From positions 248,001-312,000 of the forward strand of contig JAITLO010000032.1 in NCBI GenBank assembly GCA_031277855.1: 64,000 nt of DNA, given 5' to 3'. Under the pieces are notes generated by a model. It saw nothing but the letters and a program-made list of their open reading frames with translations. It ran no database searches and was not told the origin of the DNA. Of this stretch, positions 44,226 to 54,988 are shown piece by piece (position 1 is the stretch's first letter; every line of letters begins with the position of its first letter). The DNA is from Acidovorax sp. GTDB taxonomy: Bacteria; Pseudomonadota; Gammaproteobacteria; Burkholderiales; Burkholderiaceae_C. The position numbers and the translations under genes were made by a program.

Positions 44226-45077
44226 TCACATCCCCCGCGTCTGCATCAGCTGGGCAGCAACGGCCACGGCAATCACCTCGGGCTCCTTGCCCTGCACGCC
44301 GGGCACGCCCATGGGGCAATGCACGGCATCCACTGCCTCTGCCGCAAAGCCCCGCTCCAGCAGCCGGCGCCGAAAGCTGGCCCATTTGCTGGCACTGCCT
44401 ATCAGGCCCAGAAAAGGCAGGTCGGCCGCCGCACGCTGGCGCGCCAGGCAGGCGAGCAGAATCTCCCAGTCCTCTGCATGGCTGTGGGTGAGTATCAGCA
44501 CCCGGCTGCCAGCGGGCAGATCGGTCACGGCGTCCTGAACCGGGTCGGCCTGCAACTGCAAGGCCTGGGGTGCCCAAGAGGCCATGGGGGTGGGCTCGGT
44601 CTCGGCCCAAATCCCAGGGCGGCTGTCCACCCAGGTCGTCTGGCAGGGCAGGCCTTGCAGCAAGCTCACCAGAGCCTGGCCCACGTGGCCGGCACCAAAC
44701 ACGGCCACCGGCATGCGCGGGCGCTGCAAATGCTGCCAGCGCGGCAAATCCTGGGCCTGTATAGCGACATAGCCCAGATACACCACACCGCCGCAGCACT
44801 GCCCCAGGCTAGGGCCCAGTGCATAACGCTGCACTCCGGCTGGGGCCCGGCCCTGGAGCACGGCCTGGGCATGGGCCAGGGCCTGGTATTCCAGATGGCC
44901 TCCGCCAATGCTGCCCACCAGGGCCTGCATGCACCCTGGCGCCAGTCCGGCCGGCACCGCCATCCAGGCTCCCTGCTCGCGCGGTGCAGAGCCCTGTACC
45001 CGCTCTACCCACACCAAGCAGGCCGGCCCCTGGCTCAGGCTGGCTTGGAGTTGCTGCCATGCATTCACTACGGTCAT
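44226..45077 (-). CDS. xdhC: xanthine dehydrogenase accessory protein XdhC
   Basis: XdhC binds molybdenum cofactor, promotes its sulfuration and inserts it into XdhB. The 283-residue protein has the N-terminal domain signature GSAPREQGAWMAV with VGSIGGGHLEYQAL and GPSLGQCCGGVV (the conserved CCGG). A Rossmann domain follows (MPVAVFGAGHVGQALV), then ILTHSHAEDWEIL and FLGLIGSASKWASFRRRL. The ATG at 45077 fits the family start; an ATG at 45113 is an alternative. It is divergent from a small lipoprotein gene and lies 206 bases upstream of puuD on the same strand. Confidence 0.92.
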   Translation of the reverse strand: MTVVNAWQQLQASLSQGPACLVWVERVQGSAPREQGAWMAVPAGLAPGCMQALVGSIGGGHLEYQALAHAQAVLQGRAPAGVQRYALGPSLGQCCGGVVYLGYVAIQAQDLPRWQHLQRPRMPVAVFGAGHVGQALVSLLQGLPCQTTWVDSRPGIWAETEPTPMASWAPQALQLQADPVQDAVTDLPAGSRVLILTHSHAEDWEILLACLARQRAAADLPFLGLIGSASKWASFRRRLLERGFAAEAVDAVHCPMGVPGVQGKEPEVIAVAVAAQLMQTRGM

Positions 45078-45210
45078 ACCTTGCTGCGCCCTTGACTGAA
45101 CACCTTGCTCCATGAGGCCATCGACAGACGTTAGGATGGGGGTCTGTCTCCTGCTGCTGGCAAGCAAGCCGCTTGCCAGTTGGCGCTCTCACTCAGGATA
45201 CCTTTACGCC

Positions 45211-45720
45211 ATGGCTGAACCTACGTCCTCCACCCCCTCGTCTTCCCCAGGCCCGCAGCGTTCGGGCCGCTCCTGGCTCTGGCGCAGTCTGGCCGCCGGG
45301 GTCACCGTGCTGCTGGCCGCCTGCGGCTCCGTGCCCCATTTCGGCAGCAAGCCTGGCGCTTCCGGCCCAGCAGCGGGCACGGCCGCCACGCGCGAATACC
45401 GCCAGGACGCTGCCCGCCATATCTACGCCCGCAACCAGCAACGCATCTACAAGGGCCAGTTGCCTCCCATGCTGTATGCCGTGGGTGTGCTGGAGGTTGA
45501 AGTGGACCGCAGCGGCAATGTGCGCCGCCTGCGCTGGTTGCGTGCGCCCAGCCATGCACCCGAAGTGGTGGCCGAGATCGAGCGCACCGTGCGCGCGGCC
45601 TCGCCCTTTCCAGCCCCCAGCCATCTGAGTGGAAAGATGACCTATACCGACACCTGGCTGTGGGACCAATCCGGGCGCTTTCAGCTCGATACCCTTACCG
45701 AGGGGCAACGCGGGGAGTAA
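45211..45720 (+). CDS. lipoprotein with TonB-C-like domain, unknown function
   Basis: A 169-residue protein. A polar Ser/Pro-rich start is followed by a hydrophobic segment and lipobox VLLAAC (Cys38). The mature part has a domain resembling the TonB C-terminus: LYAVGVLEVEVDRSGNVRRL, then APEVVAEIERTVRAASPFPAP and a terminal strand TDTWLWDQSGRFQLDTL. Such proteins are often labelled energy transducer TonB, but here there is no TonB proline-rich spacer, so a structural or binding role is as likely. It is divergent from xdhC, and a dispersed repeat starts right after the stop. Confidence 0.7.
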   Translation: MAEPTSSTPSSSPGPQRSGRSWLWRSLAAGVTVLLAACGSVPHFGSKPGASGPAAGTAATREYRQDAARHIYARNQQRIYKGQLPPMLYAVGVLEVEVDRSGNVRRLRWLRAPSHAPEVVAEIERTVRAASPFPAPSHLSGKMTYTDTWLWDQSGRFQLDTLTEGQRGE

Positions 45721-46057
45721 AGCGACACCCCCCTGAGGCGCTACGCGCCTTCCCCCCGCTCTTCACGAGCTGCGCTCGCGGGCAGGGGGTCGACAGCGGA
45801 GCGTAAGGGGCGGCCCTTGCTCGCTGTCCCTGGCGAAAGAGGCCCAAGCATGCTTCTGAGTAGAGTCAAAACTCCAGCGGTTCAGGCTGGCCGGAGTGGG
45901 CCTGAGCAGCGCAGTGGGCGCTCAAGCACAGTCACAACGGCCAGACAGCGCTTGAGGCGCGGCGCGCGCCCGCAGACAGTACTTGCGTACGGCCAGGGCG
46001 CGCAACAAAGCATCAAGCGCTGTGTGGCCGCATCAGCACGGGCCACCCACGCAAAAA
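45721..46057. repeat. dispersed-repeat region, about 340 bases
   Basis: 45727-45840 is a diverged copy of the GC-rich unit (CCCCCTGAGGCGCTACGCGC, later GGGGCGGCCCTTGCTCGCTG). 45889-45921 matches 19159-19191 with few differences. The rest (about 45925-46057) is GC-rich with short inverted segments. No gene is seen between the two flanking genes. Confidence 0.65.
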
Positions 46058-46408
46058 CTAAGAACCTCGGTACGTCGAATAGCTCCAGGGGCTGACCAGC
46101 AGGGGCACGTGATAGTGCTGATCGGCATGGGCCACACCAAAGTCCAGGCTCACCTGGTTGAGAAAATTGGGCTCGGGCAGTTGCACACCCTTGGCCTTGA
46201 AATAGGCGGCCACATTGAAGCTCAGGCGGTAGGTGCCGGGTTTCAGGCTGGCGTTGTCAAACAGCGGCGCGTCGGTGCGGCCGTCGTGGTTCAGCGTCAA
46301 GGTCTGCAGCAGCGTGGCATTGTCACCCTGGGTGGCAAACAGCTTGACTTGCATGCCAGCGGCAGGACAGCCGTGCATGGTGTCCAGAACATGTGTACTC
46401 AGGCCCAT
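46058..46408 (-). CDS. hiuH: 5-hydroxyisourate hydrolase
   Basis: HIU hydrolase (transthyretin-like) opens 5-hydroxyisourate from PuuD to OHCU, the substrate of UraD. The 116-residue protein starts GLSTHVLDTMHGCPAAGM, with the catalytic histidine in the STHVLDT signature. The middle has NHDGRTDAPL, and it ends with the invariant YRGS preceded by HVPLLVSPWSYSTY. No signal peptide is seen, so it is cytosolic. TGGAGA precedes the ATG. It lies downstream of the peptide ABC operon but has its own promoter region with an exact TGTATACA site. Confidence 0.95.
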   Translation of the reverse strand: MGLSTHVLDTMHGCPAAGMQVKLFATQGDNATLLQTLTLNHDGRTDAPLFDNASLKPGTYRLSFNVAAYFKAKGVQLPEPNFLNQVSLDFGVAHADQHYHVPLLVSPWSYSTYRGS

Positions 46409-46466
46409 AAAGTCTCCATTGGTTATGGCACAGGCCGCAGGAGAGAGGCCTGTTTTTTCAATTGAG

Positions 46467-46474
46467 TGTATACA
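46467..46474. promoter_or_regulatory. TGTATACA palindrome upstream of hiuH
   Basis: An exact TGTATACA lies 59-66 bases upstream of the hiuH start, in the gap behind the peptide ABC ATPase gene. The same palindrome precedes gntR and the NCS2 permease gene, so it is a candidate GntR operator. Confidence 0.65.
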
Positions 46475-46514
46475 AAAATTGCACACTCATCAGCCATAAC
46501 ACCCCGTCTCTTTT

Positions 46515-48146
46515 TTATTCGCTACGGAGAAAAGCAAAGTCACGCCCCGGTGCGGCCGCCAGCAGGCTGCGCGTATACGCATGCTGTGGCGCGGAAAACA
46601 CCTGCTCCACCGCACCGCTTTCCACCACCTCCCCCTGGTGCATGACCAGCACATGGTCGCAGATCTGGCTGGCGACACGCAAGTCGTGCGTGATGAAGAC
46701 CATGCCCAGATCCAGTTGCTGCTGCACCTGGTTCAGCAGCTGCAGGATTTGCGCCTGCACCGACACGTCCAGCGCTGAAACCGCCTCATCGGCAATCAGC
46801 ACCTTGGGCTGGCAAGCCAGGGCCCGGGCAATCGAGATACGCTGACGCTGCCCTCCCGAGAACTCATGCGGATAGCGGTGCAGCGCGGCCGGAGACAGCT
46901 GCACCAGCTCCATCAAGGCCTCGGCGTGGGCCCATGCCTGGGCCTGAGACACACCGAAGTTGCAAGGCCCCTCAATAATGGATGCGCCCACGGTCCGGCG
47001 TGGATTGAGCGAGCGATAAGGGTCCTGAAAAATGACTTGCACCATGCGGCGAAACGGCGACAGTGCACGCCCCTGATGCTGCACCACAGAGCGACCTTGT
47101 GCCAGAACATCGCCATGGCTGGGGTCGATCAGCCTGGCCATGCAGCGCGCCAAGGTGGACTTGCCGGAGCCGGACTCGCCCACAATGCCCACGGTTTCGC
47201 CCGGCCGCACCTGCAGCGAGACATTGCGCACCGCATGCACCACACGCCTGTGGCGCGGCAAGAAGCCCGAGGCGTAAATCTTGCCCATGTTCTGCGCCTC
47301 CAGCAAAGGATGGGGGACCGCAGAGCGGGCTGTGACAGGGGGGCGCTTGCCGCCGCCCAGCACGGGCACGGCATTCAGCAACATGCGCGTATAGGGCCTG
47401 GCCGGCACGGTCAGCACCTGCTGCTTGCTGCCCAGCTCCACCATGTGGCCCTGGCGCACCACCACCACCTCGTCGGCGATTTCGGCCACCACACCAAAGT
47501 CGTGGGTGATGAACAGCACCGCCGTGTGGTGCTCCGTCTGCAACTCTTGAATGAGTTTGAGGATTTCGGCCTGGGTGGTCACATCCACGGCCGTGGTCGG
47601 CTCATCGCAGATCAGCAGCGCAGGCTTGAGTATGAGGGCCATGGCAACGCCTATGCGCTGGCGTTGGCCGCCCGAAAGCTGGTGGGGATAGGCCGCATAG
47701 ATGCGTTCGGGATCGGGCAGCCGCACCCTGGCCATGATGTCCAGAATCATCTGGCGCCGCTGTGCCCGGGCCATGTCCAGGTGCTGTGCCAGCATTTCAT
47801 CGATTTGCGCACCACAGCGCATCACGGGGTTCAGCGCCGTCATAGGTTCCTGAAACACCATGGACATCACCGGGCCGCGCAAGGCGCGCAGCCGCAGGGC
47901 CGAGGCATGCAACAGGTCTTGCCCCTGCAGCACGATCTGCCCTTCTGCGGCTTTCATGCCTGCCGGCAGCAGGCCCATGATGGCATTCGCAATGATGGAC
48001 TTTCCCGAGCCCGATTCGCCCAGCAGGCACACGGTCTGCCCGCGCTCGATATCGAAAGAGATATGGCTGACGGCAAACTCGCGCTCGCCGCCCTGGGGCA
48101 GGGCAATGCTGAGGTTCTGAACAGAGAGAATGGGCAGCACGGACAC
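46515..48146 (-). CDS. peptide ABC transporter, fused dual ATP-binding protein
   Basis: A 543-residue fusion of the two ATPases of a dipeptide/oligopeptide importer (DppD-DppF, like YejF or GsiA). Domain 1: Walker [10 protein letters not shown]-loop [12 protein letters not shown], signature LSGGQRQR, Walker [12 protein letters not shown]. Domain 2 from about residue 275: [39 protein letters not shown]. Both appear competent. It starts with a GTG directly after the permease stop, AAAGGTGA serving as ribosome binding site. It is the last gene of a four-gene operon. The substrate is not known; the divergent gamma-glutamyltransferase hints at glutathione-derived peptides. Confidence 0.9.
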   Translation of the reverse strand: MSVLPILSVQNLSIALPQGGEREFAVSHISFDIERGQTVCLLGESGSGKSIIANAIMGLLPAGMKAAEGQIVLQGQDLLHASALRLRALRGPVMSMVFQEPMTALNPVMRCGAQIDEMLAQHLDMARAQRRQMILDIMARVRLPDPERIYAAYPHQLSGGQRQRIGVAMALILKPALLICDEPTTAVDVTTQAEILKLIQELQTEHHTAVLFITHDFGVVAEIADEVVVVRQGHMVELGSKQQVLTVPARPYTRMLLNAVPVLGGGKRPPVTARSAVPHPLLEAQNMGKIYASGFLPRHRRVVHAVRNVSLQVRPGETVGIVGESGSGKSTLARCMARLIDPSHGDVLAQGRSVVQHQGRALSPFRRMVQVIFQDPYRSLNPRRTVGASIIEGPCNFGVSQAQAWAHAEALMELVQLSPAALHRYPHEFSGGQRQRISIARALACQPKVLIADEAVSALDVSVQAQILQLLNQVQQQLDLGMVFITHDLRVASQICDHVLVMHQGEVVESGAVEQVFSAPQHAYTRSLLAAAPGRDFAFLRSE

Positions 48147-49079
48147 TCACCTTTGGCGTTGGTTGAACTTGGGGTCCAGCGTGTCACGCAGGCCATCTCC
48201 GAGCATGTTCACGGCCAGCACGGTCAGTCCCAGAAAAATGCCGGGCAGCAGCACGTTGTGCGGGTATTGGTTGAATTGCGCACGCCCCTCGGACATGAGG
48301 TTGCCCCAGGTGGCCATGTCTGCCGGCAGCCCCAGCCCGAGAAAGGACAGAATGGCCTCCACCAAGATGGCCGAGGCACAGACATAGGTGGCCTGAATGA
48401 TCAATGGCGCAGCCGCATTGGGCAAAATGTGGTGCAGCAGCATCTTCCATGTGGGCGTATCCAGCGCTATGGCCGCTTCCACATAAGGCTCTTCGCGCAG
48501 GCTCAACACCACCGAGCGCACCAGGCGCGCCGTGCGCGGGATTTCCGGTACGGCAATGGCCACCACCACGGTGGGCAGGCTGCCGCCAAACAAGGCCACC
48601 AGGCTGATGGCAAACATCATGCTGGGAACGGCCATGACACCATCCATCAAACGCATCAACACATTGCCGAAACGGCGGAAATACCCGCCCACCAGGCCGA
48701 ACGCCATGCCCGCCCACATGGCCAGACAGGTGCTTGCCAAACCCACCAGCAGCGAAACACGTGCCCCATACAGCACGCGACTCCAGATATCGCGCCCCAG
48801 GCTGTCACTCCCCATCCAGAACCAATGTGCAAACACCTCGCCCGACAGCGCGTGAAACTCCCCCCGGGAGCCGGGCAGTAGATTGGCGCTGCTGGGATCC
48901 ATGGCCGTGGGGTCTATGGTGTCCAGCCACGGTGCCATGATCGCCATCAGCACCAAGACCAGCAGCACACCGCCCCCTAGACGAACCGCGCTGTTGGCCC
49001 ACATGCGCAACCACAAGGAGCTGCGCCGCAAAGGAGGATCTTTGTCATCCCATGGATAGCTGGACTGCGTGAAAGACAT
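48147..49079 (-). CDS. peptide ABC transporter permease, DppC type
   Basis: A 310-residue permease. The cytoplasmic N-terminus (YPWDDKDPPLRRSSLWLRM) precedes the first helix, as in DppC/OppC. GSDSLGRDIWSRVLYGARVSL and the coupling-helix motif EPYVEAAIALDTPTWKMLLHH are diagnostic. Six transmembrane segments are expected. The ATG at 49079 was chosen because GAGGTG lies before it; a GTG at 49085 is in frame. It starts eight bases after the DppB-type gene. Confidence 0.9.
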   Translation of the reverse strand: MSFTQSSYPWDDKDPPLRRSSLWLRMWANSAVRLGGGVLLVLVLMAIMAPWLDTIDPTAMDPSSANLLPGSRGEFHALSGEVFAHWFWMGSDSLGRDIWSRVLYGARVSLLVGLASTCLAMWAGMAFGLVGGYFRRFGNVLMRLMDGVMAVPSMMFAISLVALFGGSLPTVVVAIAVPEIPRTARLVRSVVLSLREEPYVEAAIALDTPTWKMLLHHILPNAAAPLIIQATYVCASAILVEAILSFLGLGLPADMATWGNLMSEGRAQFNQYPHNVLLPGIFLGLTVLAVNMLGDGLRDTLDPKFNQRQR

Positions 49080-49086
49080 AAACACC

Positions 49087-50028
49087 TCAGTACCGGATGC
49101 GCGGATCGAAGAGCAAATAGCTCAGGTCAATCAGCAAATTGATGCAGACATAGGTCACCGCAAAAAACAGCGTGACACCCTGAATCAATGGGAAATCACG
49201 CGAGAGCACGGCATCCACCGTCAGCTGTCCCAGGCCGGGAATGGCAAAAACGGTCTCCGTCACCACCACGCCCCCCATCAGCAAGGCCATGCCAATGCCA
49301 ATCACGGTGACTATGGGTATGGCGGCATTCGCCAGCGCGTGGCGCAGCAGCAGCCGCAACTCCGAAATGCCTTTGGCACGTGCCGTGCGGATGTAGTCCT
49401 CGGTCAGTGCTTCGGCCACGGCCGCACGGGTGACGCGGGCAATCAAGGCCATGTAAATCAGGGACAAGGTGGCAGCCGGCAGCAGCAAGTGACACAGCCA
49501 TGGCCACAGACCTTCACTCAGCCTTGCATAGCCTTGCACCGGCAGCCATTGCAGTTGCAGGCCAAACAGCCAGATGAGCACATAGGCAATCACAAAAGAG
49601 GGAACCGAGAAGCCCAGTGTCGAGATACACATCAGGATGCGGTCCACCCAACCACCGCTGCGCCAGGCAGCAACCGTTCCCAAAGGAACGGCCACACCCA
49701 CGGTCAGCAGCAGCGTGATGGCGGTCAAGGACAGGCTGGCCTGCATGCGCAGGGCAATCAGCTCGGCCACTGGGCGCTTGATGAAATACGACTCCCCCAA
49801 ATCGCCATGCAGCAACTTGCCCCCCCAGTGCACAAACTGCACCGGCAAGGATTGGTTAAGCCCAAGCCTGTCACGCACCTTGTCTATGTGCTCGCCACTG
49901 CCCGAGTCACCCACAATGGCGGCCACCGGATCGCCCGGCGCCAGCCGCAGCATGGCAAACACAAGAACAGCCACCACCAGCAGCACAGGCACCGTAGCCA
50001 GAACACGACGAATCAGAAAAGCCAGCAT
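49087..50028 (-). CDS. peptide ABC transporter permease, DppB type
   Basis: A 313-residue permease with the DppB N-terminus LAFLIRRVLATVPVLLVVAV and the LAPGDPVAA motif. GDLGESYFIKRPVAELI and the coupling motif EDYIRTARAKGISELRLLLRH follow. Six helices are expected. It begins the membrane part of the operon, 187 bases after the binding-protein gene; a hairpin lies in that gap. Confidence 0.9.
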   Translation of the reverse strand: MLAFLIRRVLATVPVLLVVAVLVFAMLRLAPGDPVAAIVGDSGSGEHIDKVRDRLGLNQSLPVQFVHWGGKLLHGDLGESYFIKRPVAELIALRMQASLSLTAITLLLTVGVAVPLGTVAAWRSGGWVDRILMCISTLGFSVPSFVIAYVLIWLFGLQLQWLPVQGYARLSEGLWPWLCHLLLPAATLSLIYMALIARVTRAAVAEALTEDYIRTARAKGISELRLLLRHALANAAIPIVTVIGIGMALLMGGVVVTETVFAIPGLGQLTVDAVLSRDFPLIQGVTLFFAVTYVCINLLIDLSYLLFDPRIRY

Positions 50029-50162
50029 TGCTCTCGCCTTTCGCCAACAGAGATGAAAAGCCCGTCTCGCGAACCCAACGTCCCTCAGTGATTCACAACA
50101 TGACGCCCCCCCAAAAAAACCAGGACACCTCCCTCAAAACTGGCGCGCTGCACGCCAGGGCA

Positions 50163-50202
50163 CCGCTGCAGGGCCTACGCCGGCCGCGCCGCCCTGCAGC
50201 GG
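50163..50202. other. intercistronic stem-loop after the peptide-binding protein gene
   Basis: CCGCTGCAGGGC (50163-50174) pairs perfectly with GCCCTGCAGCGG (50191-50202), loop of 16 bases, no T-run. Lying between the binding-protein gene and its permease, it may protect the upstream message from exonucleases so that binding protein is made in excess (inference). Confidence 0.5.
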
Positions 50203-50214
50203 CTCAAGGGGGGG

Positions 50215-51792
50215 TCATTGTTTTTTGATGTTCCAAAACACATTCACCGGCGCATGCAACACGCCGCTGATGTTTTTGCGGTAGGCACTCAAGACGGTGT
50301 ATTCGCCTATGGGCGCATAAATTCCGGTATCCAATACCTGCTGCTGGATGGCCGCAGCCAGCGACTTGCGCGCTGCTTCGTCACGGGCTGCCAGAAACTC
50401 TGACTTCAGCGATTCCAGCTTGGTGTCGGTGGTCCAACCAAACCAGCCCCGCTCACCATTGCCCGTCATGGGGGCAAAAAACAGCGGATTCATGCTGTCT
50501 GCCATGCCCCAGCTGGTGATGAACATATTCCAGCCACCTTTTTCCACCGGATCTTTCTTGGCTCTGCGCATGACCAGGGTGGGCCAATCCATGGTCTGCA
50601 TATCCACATTGAAGCCGGCCTGCTTGAGCAGTTGCGCCATCACCGGTGCCAGCTTGTTGAGCATGGTGAAGTCGGCCGGATGCATCAGCACCACGGGCTT
50701 GCCGTCATAACCGGCCTCCTGGAGCAAGGCCTTGGCCTTGGCCAGCATCGGGGCTCCGGTGAAGTAGGCGTTTTGGGTGGTGGCGTACTGCGAGCCGCAG
50801 GGGTAGATGGACAGGCAGCCGCTGTAAAGCGCCTTGTGCACCTGCTGGGCCCGCATCAATGCCTCCTGGTGGATGGTCATGATGGCAGCCTGGGCAATCT
50901 TGGGATTGCTAAAGGGCGGCAGCCAGTGGTTCAAATGCAAGGTGTAGGAGGCTCTGGGCAAGGTGGCGTCCAGCACCACCTGGGCATTGGCTTTCAGCGC
51001 GGTGTACTGCTCGGCAGGCACCCACTCGATCATGTCGATCTCGCCATTGAGCAGCGCATTGGCCTGGGTCTGGGCATCCTTGAGAATGACCCATTCCATG
51101 CGGTCCACATACACCTGCTTGCCACCCGCCGTGCCCGAGGGCGGCTCCGGGCGCGGGATGTATTTGGTGTTTTTGACGTACACCACTTTCTCACCGGGAC
51201 GGTACTCATCTTGCTTGAAGATGTAAGGGCCCGAGCCGGTGGCGTCATCAATCTGCTGGTCCGCAGACGTGGCCGCTACACGCGCCGGCATGATGAAGGC
51301 GGGGCTGGAGGACGGCTTGCCCAGCGCCTCCCTCACCATGCCGAAAGACTGTTTGAACACCAGGCGAAAGCTGCGCTCACTCAAGGCGTCCATGCGGTCG
51401 AGTGCCGCCATCATTTTCTGACCCAGGGAGTCGCGCTGGCCCCAGCGCTGCAGCGAGGCGATCACATCGGCAGAGGTCACCGGCTTGCCATCATGGAAGG
51501 CCAGGCCTTTGCGCAAACTAAAGCTCCAAATCAAGCCATCTGCGCTGACCTCATACTGGTCCACCATCTGGGGCTGTACCTTGCCTTGCGCATCCACGCC
51601 AAACAAGGTGTCGTAGACGTTGTAGCCGTGGTTGCGTGACACCTGTGCAGTGGTCCAGATGGGGTCCAGGATCTTCAAGTCCGCCTGTGGTACCACCCGC
51701 AGCACCTTGGCCCCATCCTGGGCAATGACTGTGCTTCCCCACGCCACAACCACCCCAGCCACAAGCTGCGAGAGCTTTAGGTTTGTTCGCAT
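50215..51792 (-). CDS. peptide ABC transporter periplasmic binding protein
   Basis: A family 5 solute-binding protein of about 525 residues. The signal peptide (RTNLKLSQLVAGVVVAWGS, cleavage near VIAQD) is followed by LRVVPQADLKILDPIWTTAQ, and by GLIWSFSLRKGLAFHDGKPV, which is the family signature. The C-terminus reads SAYRKNISGVLHAPVNVFWNIKK. Three in-frame ATGs are clustered (51807, 51798, 51792); AAAGG lies seven bases before the last, which was chosen. It is first in the operon. The ligand is unknown. Some members of this family near purine genes might carry non-peptide ligands. Confidence 0.9.
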   Translation of the reverse strand: MRTNLKLSQLVAGVVVAWGSTVIAQDGAKVLRVVPQADLKILDPIWTTAQVSRNHGYNVYDTLFGVDAQGKVQPQMVDQYEVSADGLIWSFSLRKGLAFHDGKPVTSADVIASLQRWGQRDSLGQKMMAALDRMDALSERSFRLVFKQSFGMVREALGKPSSSPAFIMPARVAATSADQQIDDATGSGPYIFKQDEYRPGEKVVYVKNTKYIPRPEPPSGTAGGKQVYVDRMEWVILKDAQTQANALLNGEIDMIEWVPAEQYTALKANAQVVLDATLPRASYTLHLNHWLPPFSNPKIAQAAIMTIHQEALMRAQQVHKALYSGCLSIYPCGSQYATTQNAYFTGAPMLAKAKALLQEAGYDGKPVVLMHPADFTMLNKLAPVMAQLLKQAGFNVDMQTMDWPTLVMRRAKKDPVEKGGWNMFITSWGMADSMNPLFFAPMTGNGERGWFGWTTDTKLESLKSEFLAARDEAARKSLAAAIQQQVLDTGIYAPIGEYTVLSAYRKNISGVLHAPVNVFWNIKKQ

Positions 51793-52325
51793 TGCCATGC
51801 CTTTCATGAAAGACAAAACAGATGGATGCCTGGCAGGCCTGCGCTCGCGCATCCCGGCCGAAGCACTGCAATCTGCCCGCACATTGCTTACCTGCTTTTT
51901 GCCACCCAGACAGAAACGGTGGGCGTGCACTTTTTTATTTTTCTATCTCAGAGAGCCACCGAGAGATTGCGTCCATATTCTCTTCGCAACAAAACGACGC
52001 AAGCACTTACCCTCACAAAAAACATGGCATACCAAAGACGATGGCTCGCCACTCCAACGATCTCAGCTTGCATGCCTAGCGCCAACAACCGGCTTGCGAT
52101 CTGGAGGCGCCCGCTGTAGAGGCCTCGCGCCCCTCTTGCGCTTTGCAACATTCTGATGTCCGGGCTTTCCCGCAGCCTGGGCCCTTCCCATGCTTGCACC
52201 ATTTCGGGGCCGTCTACACTGGCCCGGCACTTGCTCGCCTGCAACGCCATGACGGTGCAGGTCCGCAGCCTGAAGGGTGTGCAGCACCGTCTGCCCCCAT
52301 TATCTTTTTGCGAGAAGGAGACCGC
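51793..52325. other. divergent promoter region between the peptide importer and ggt
   Basis: About 530 bases. Moderately A/T-rich around 51925-52060. It must contain the promoters of both divergent units. I see no TGTATACA site, no RNA gene and no convincing open frame. GAAGGAG at about 52313-52319 is the ggt ribosome binding site. Confidence 0.5.
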
Positions 52326-54134
<1,809 letters not shown>

Positions 54135-54165
54135 ACACGCTGTAGCGCGCTACTCTCGTCACCAT

Positions 54166-54190
54166 GCCGCGCCCTGAGCGCGGCTTTTTT
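54166..54190 (+). terminator. rho-independent terminator of ggt
   Basis: GCCGCGC (54166-54172) pairs with GCGCGGC (54178-54184) around CCTGA and is followed by T6. It lies 31 bases past the ggt stop and isolates ggt from the gntR operon. Confidence 0.9.
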
Positions 54191-54256
54191 GTCTCCGCTG
54201 CAAGCGGTTTCCCCCTTGGATTTCCCCTATTATTTCTGCGCCATTGTTTGCAGAAA

Positions 54257-54266
54257 TTGTATACAA
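54257..54266. promoter_or_regulatory. TTGTATACAA palindrome upstream of gntR
   Basis: A perfect 10-base palindrome lies 19-28 bases before the gntR start, overlapping the probable promoter of the gntR-puuE-uraD/allC operon. Its core TGTATACA recurs before hiuH and the NCS2 gene. The position fits autorepression. Confidence 0.7.
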
Positions 54267-54284
54267 AACAAAAAACAAGTCGCT

Positions 54285-54974
54285 ATGATGACTCCCATGG
54301 AAAACTCAACCACCAGCACCATCGCCGAGACGCTGACCCGCGCCATCGTCGAACACAAGCTGCTGCCAGGCACCAAGCTGGCCGAGCAAAAGCTGGCCGA
54401 TCACTTTGGCGTCTCGCGCACCCTGGTGCGGCAGGCGCTGTTCACCCTGTCGCAAAATCGCCTGGTCACGCTGGAGCCCGCACGCGGCGCCTTTGTCAGC
54501 ACGCCCTCGGTGGAAGAGGCCAAACAGGTCTTTGCCGTGCGCACCATGCTGGAAAGCGAGATGACCCGCGCCTTTGTGCGCCAGGTCACGCCCGCACAGA
54601 TCAAAAGCCTCAAGACCCATATCGCCGCCGAGAAAAAAGCCATGGCCGGCAACGATGTCGGCCAGCGCACCGAGCTGCTGGGCGACTTTCACGTGGTGAT
54701 GGCGGAGTTGATGGGCAACCAGGTGCTGGCCATGTTGCTGGGTGATCTGATCTCGCGCTGCGCCCTGATCACCTTGATGTACCAAAGCACCAGCGCCGCC
54801 GAACATTCGCACGAAGAGCACGAGGCCATCGTCCAGGCCCTGGCCCGCAAGGACGAAGACCTGGCCGTGCGCCTGATGCAAGAGCATCTTTTGCATGTGG
54901 AACAAGGTCTGACCTTTGACCGCGACCTGCCCAGCAGCGACCTGTCCATGGCCTTGTCCGGCATCACCTCCTGA
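54285..54974 (+). CDS. GntR-family regulator (FCD domain), probable purine-catabolism repressor
   Basis: A 229-residue FadR-subfamily GntR protein. The winged helix is IAETLTRAIVEHKLLPGTKL, AEQKLADHFGVSRTLVRQAL and NRLVTLEPARGAFVS. A C-terminal all-helical FCD domain follows, with metal/ligand residues in EARGD-like positions (RTELLGDFHVVMAEL, HSHEEHEAIVQAL). FCD regulators usually bind short palindromes and respond to small organic acids or pathway intermediates. It is the first gene of the operon with puuE (14 bases on) and the UraD-AllC fusion. A TTGTATACAA palindrome overlaps its promoter. The start was taken at the first of two adjacent ATGs (54285, 54288). Confidence 0.88.
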   Translation: MMTPMENSTTSTIAETLTRAIVEHKLLPGTKLAEQKLADHFGVSRTLVRQALFTLSQNRLVTLEPARGAFVSTPSVEEAKQVFAVRTMLESEMTRAFVRQVTPAQIKSLKTHIAAEKKAMAGNDVGQRTELLGDFHVVMAELMGNQVLAMLLGDLISRCALITLMYQSTSAAEHSHEEHEAIVQALARKDEDLAVRLMQEHLLHVEQGLTFDRDLPSSDLSMALSGITS

Positions 54975-54988
54975 ATCTTTGCAGCACC

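Noticed and set aside
44020-44799. In-frame 5' extension of puuD across the xdhC gene
   Set aside because: The frame is open but runs through xdhC coding sequence in another frame. The Shine-Dalgarno and the MDSYLLDW start at 44019 fit the family.
46567-46581. GCGTATACGC inside the peptide ABC ATPase gene as another GntR site
   Set aside because: It lies in coding sequence and the core is CGTATACG, not TGTATACA; likely chance.
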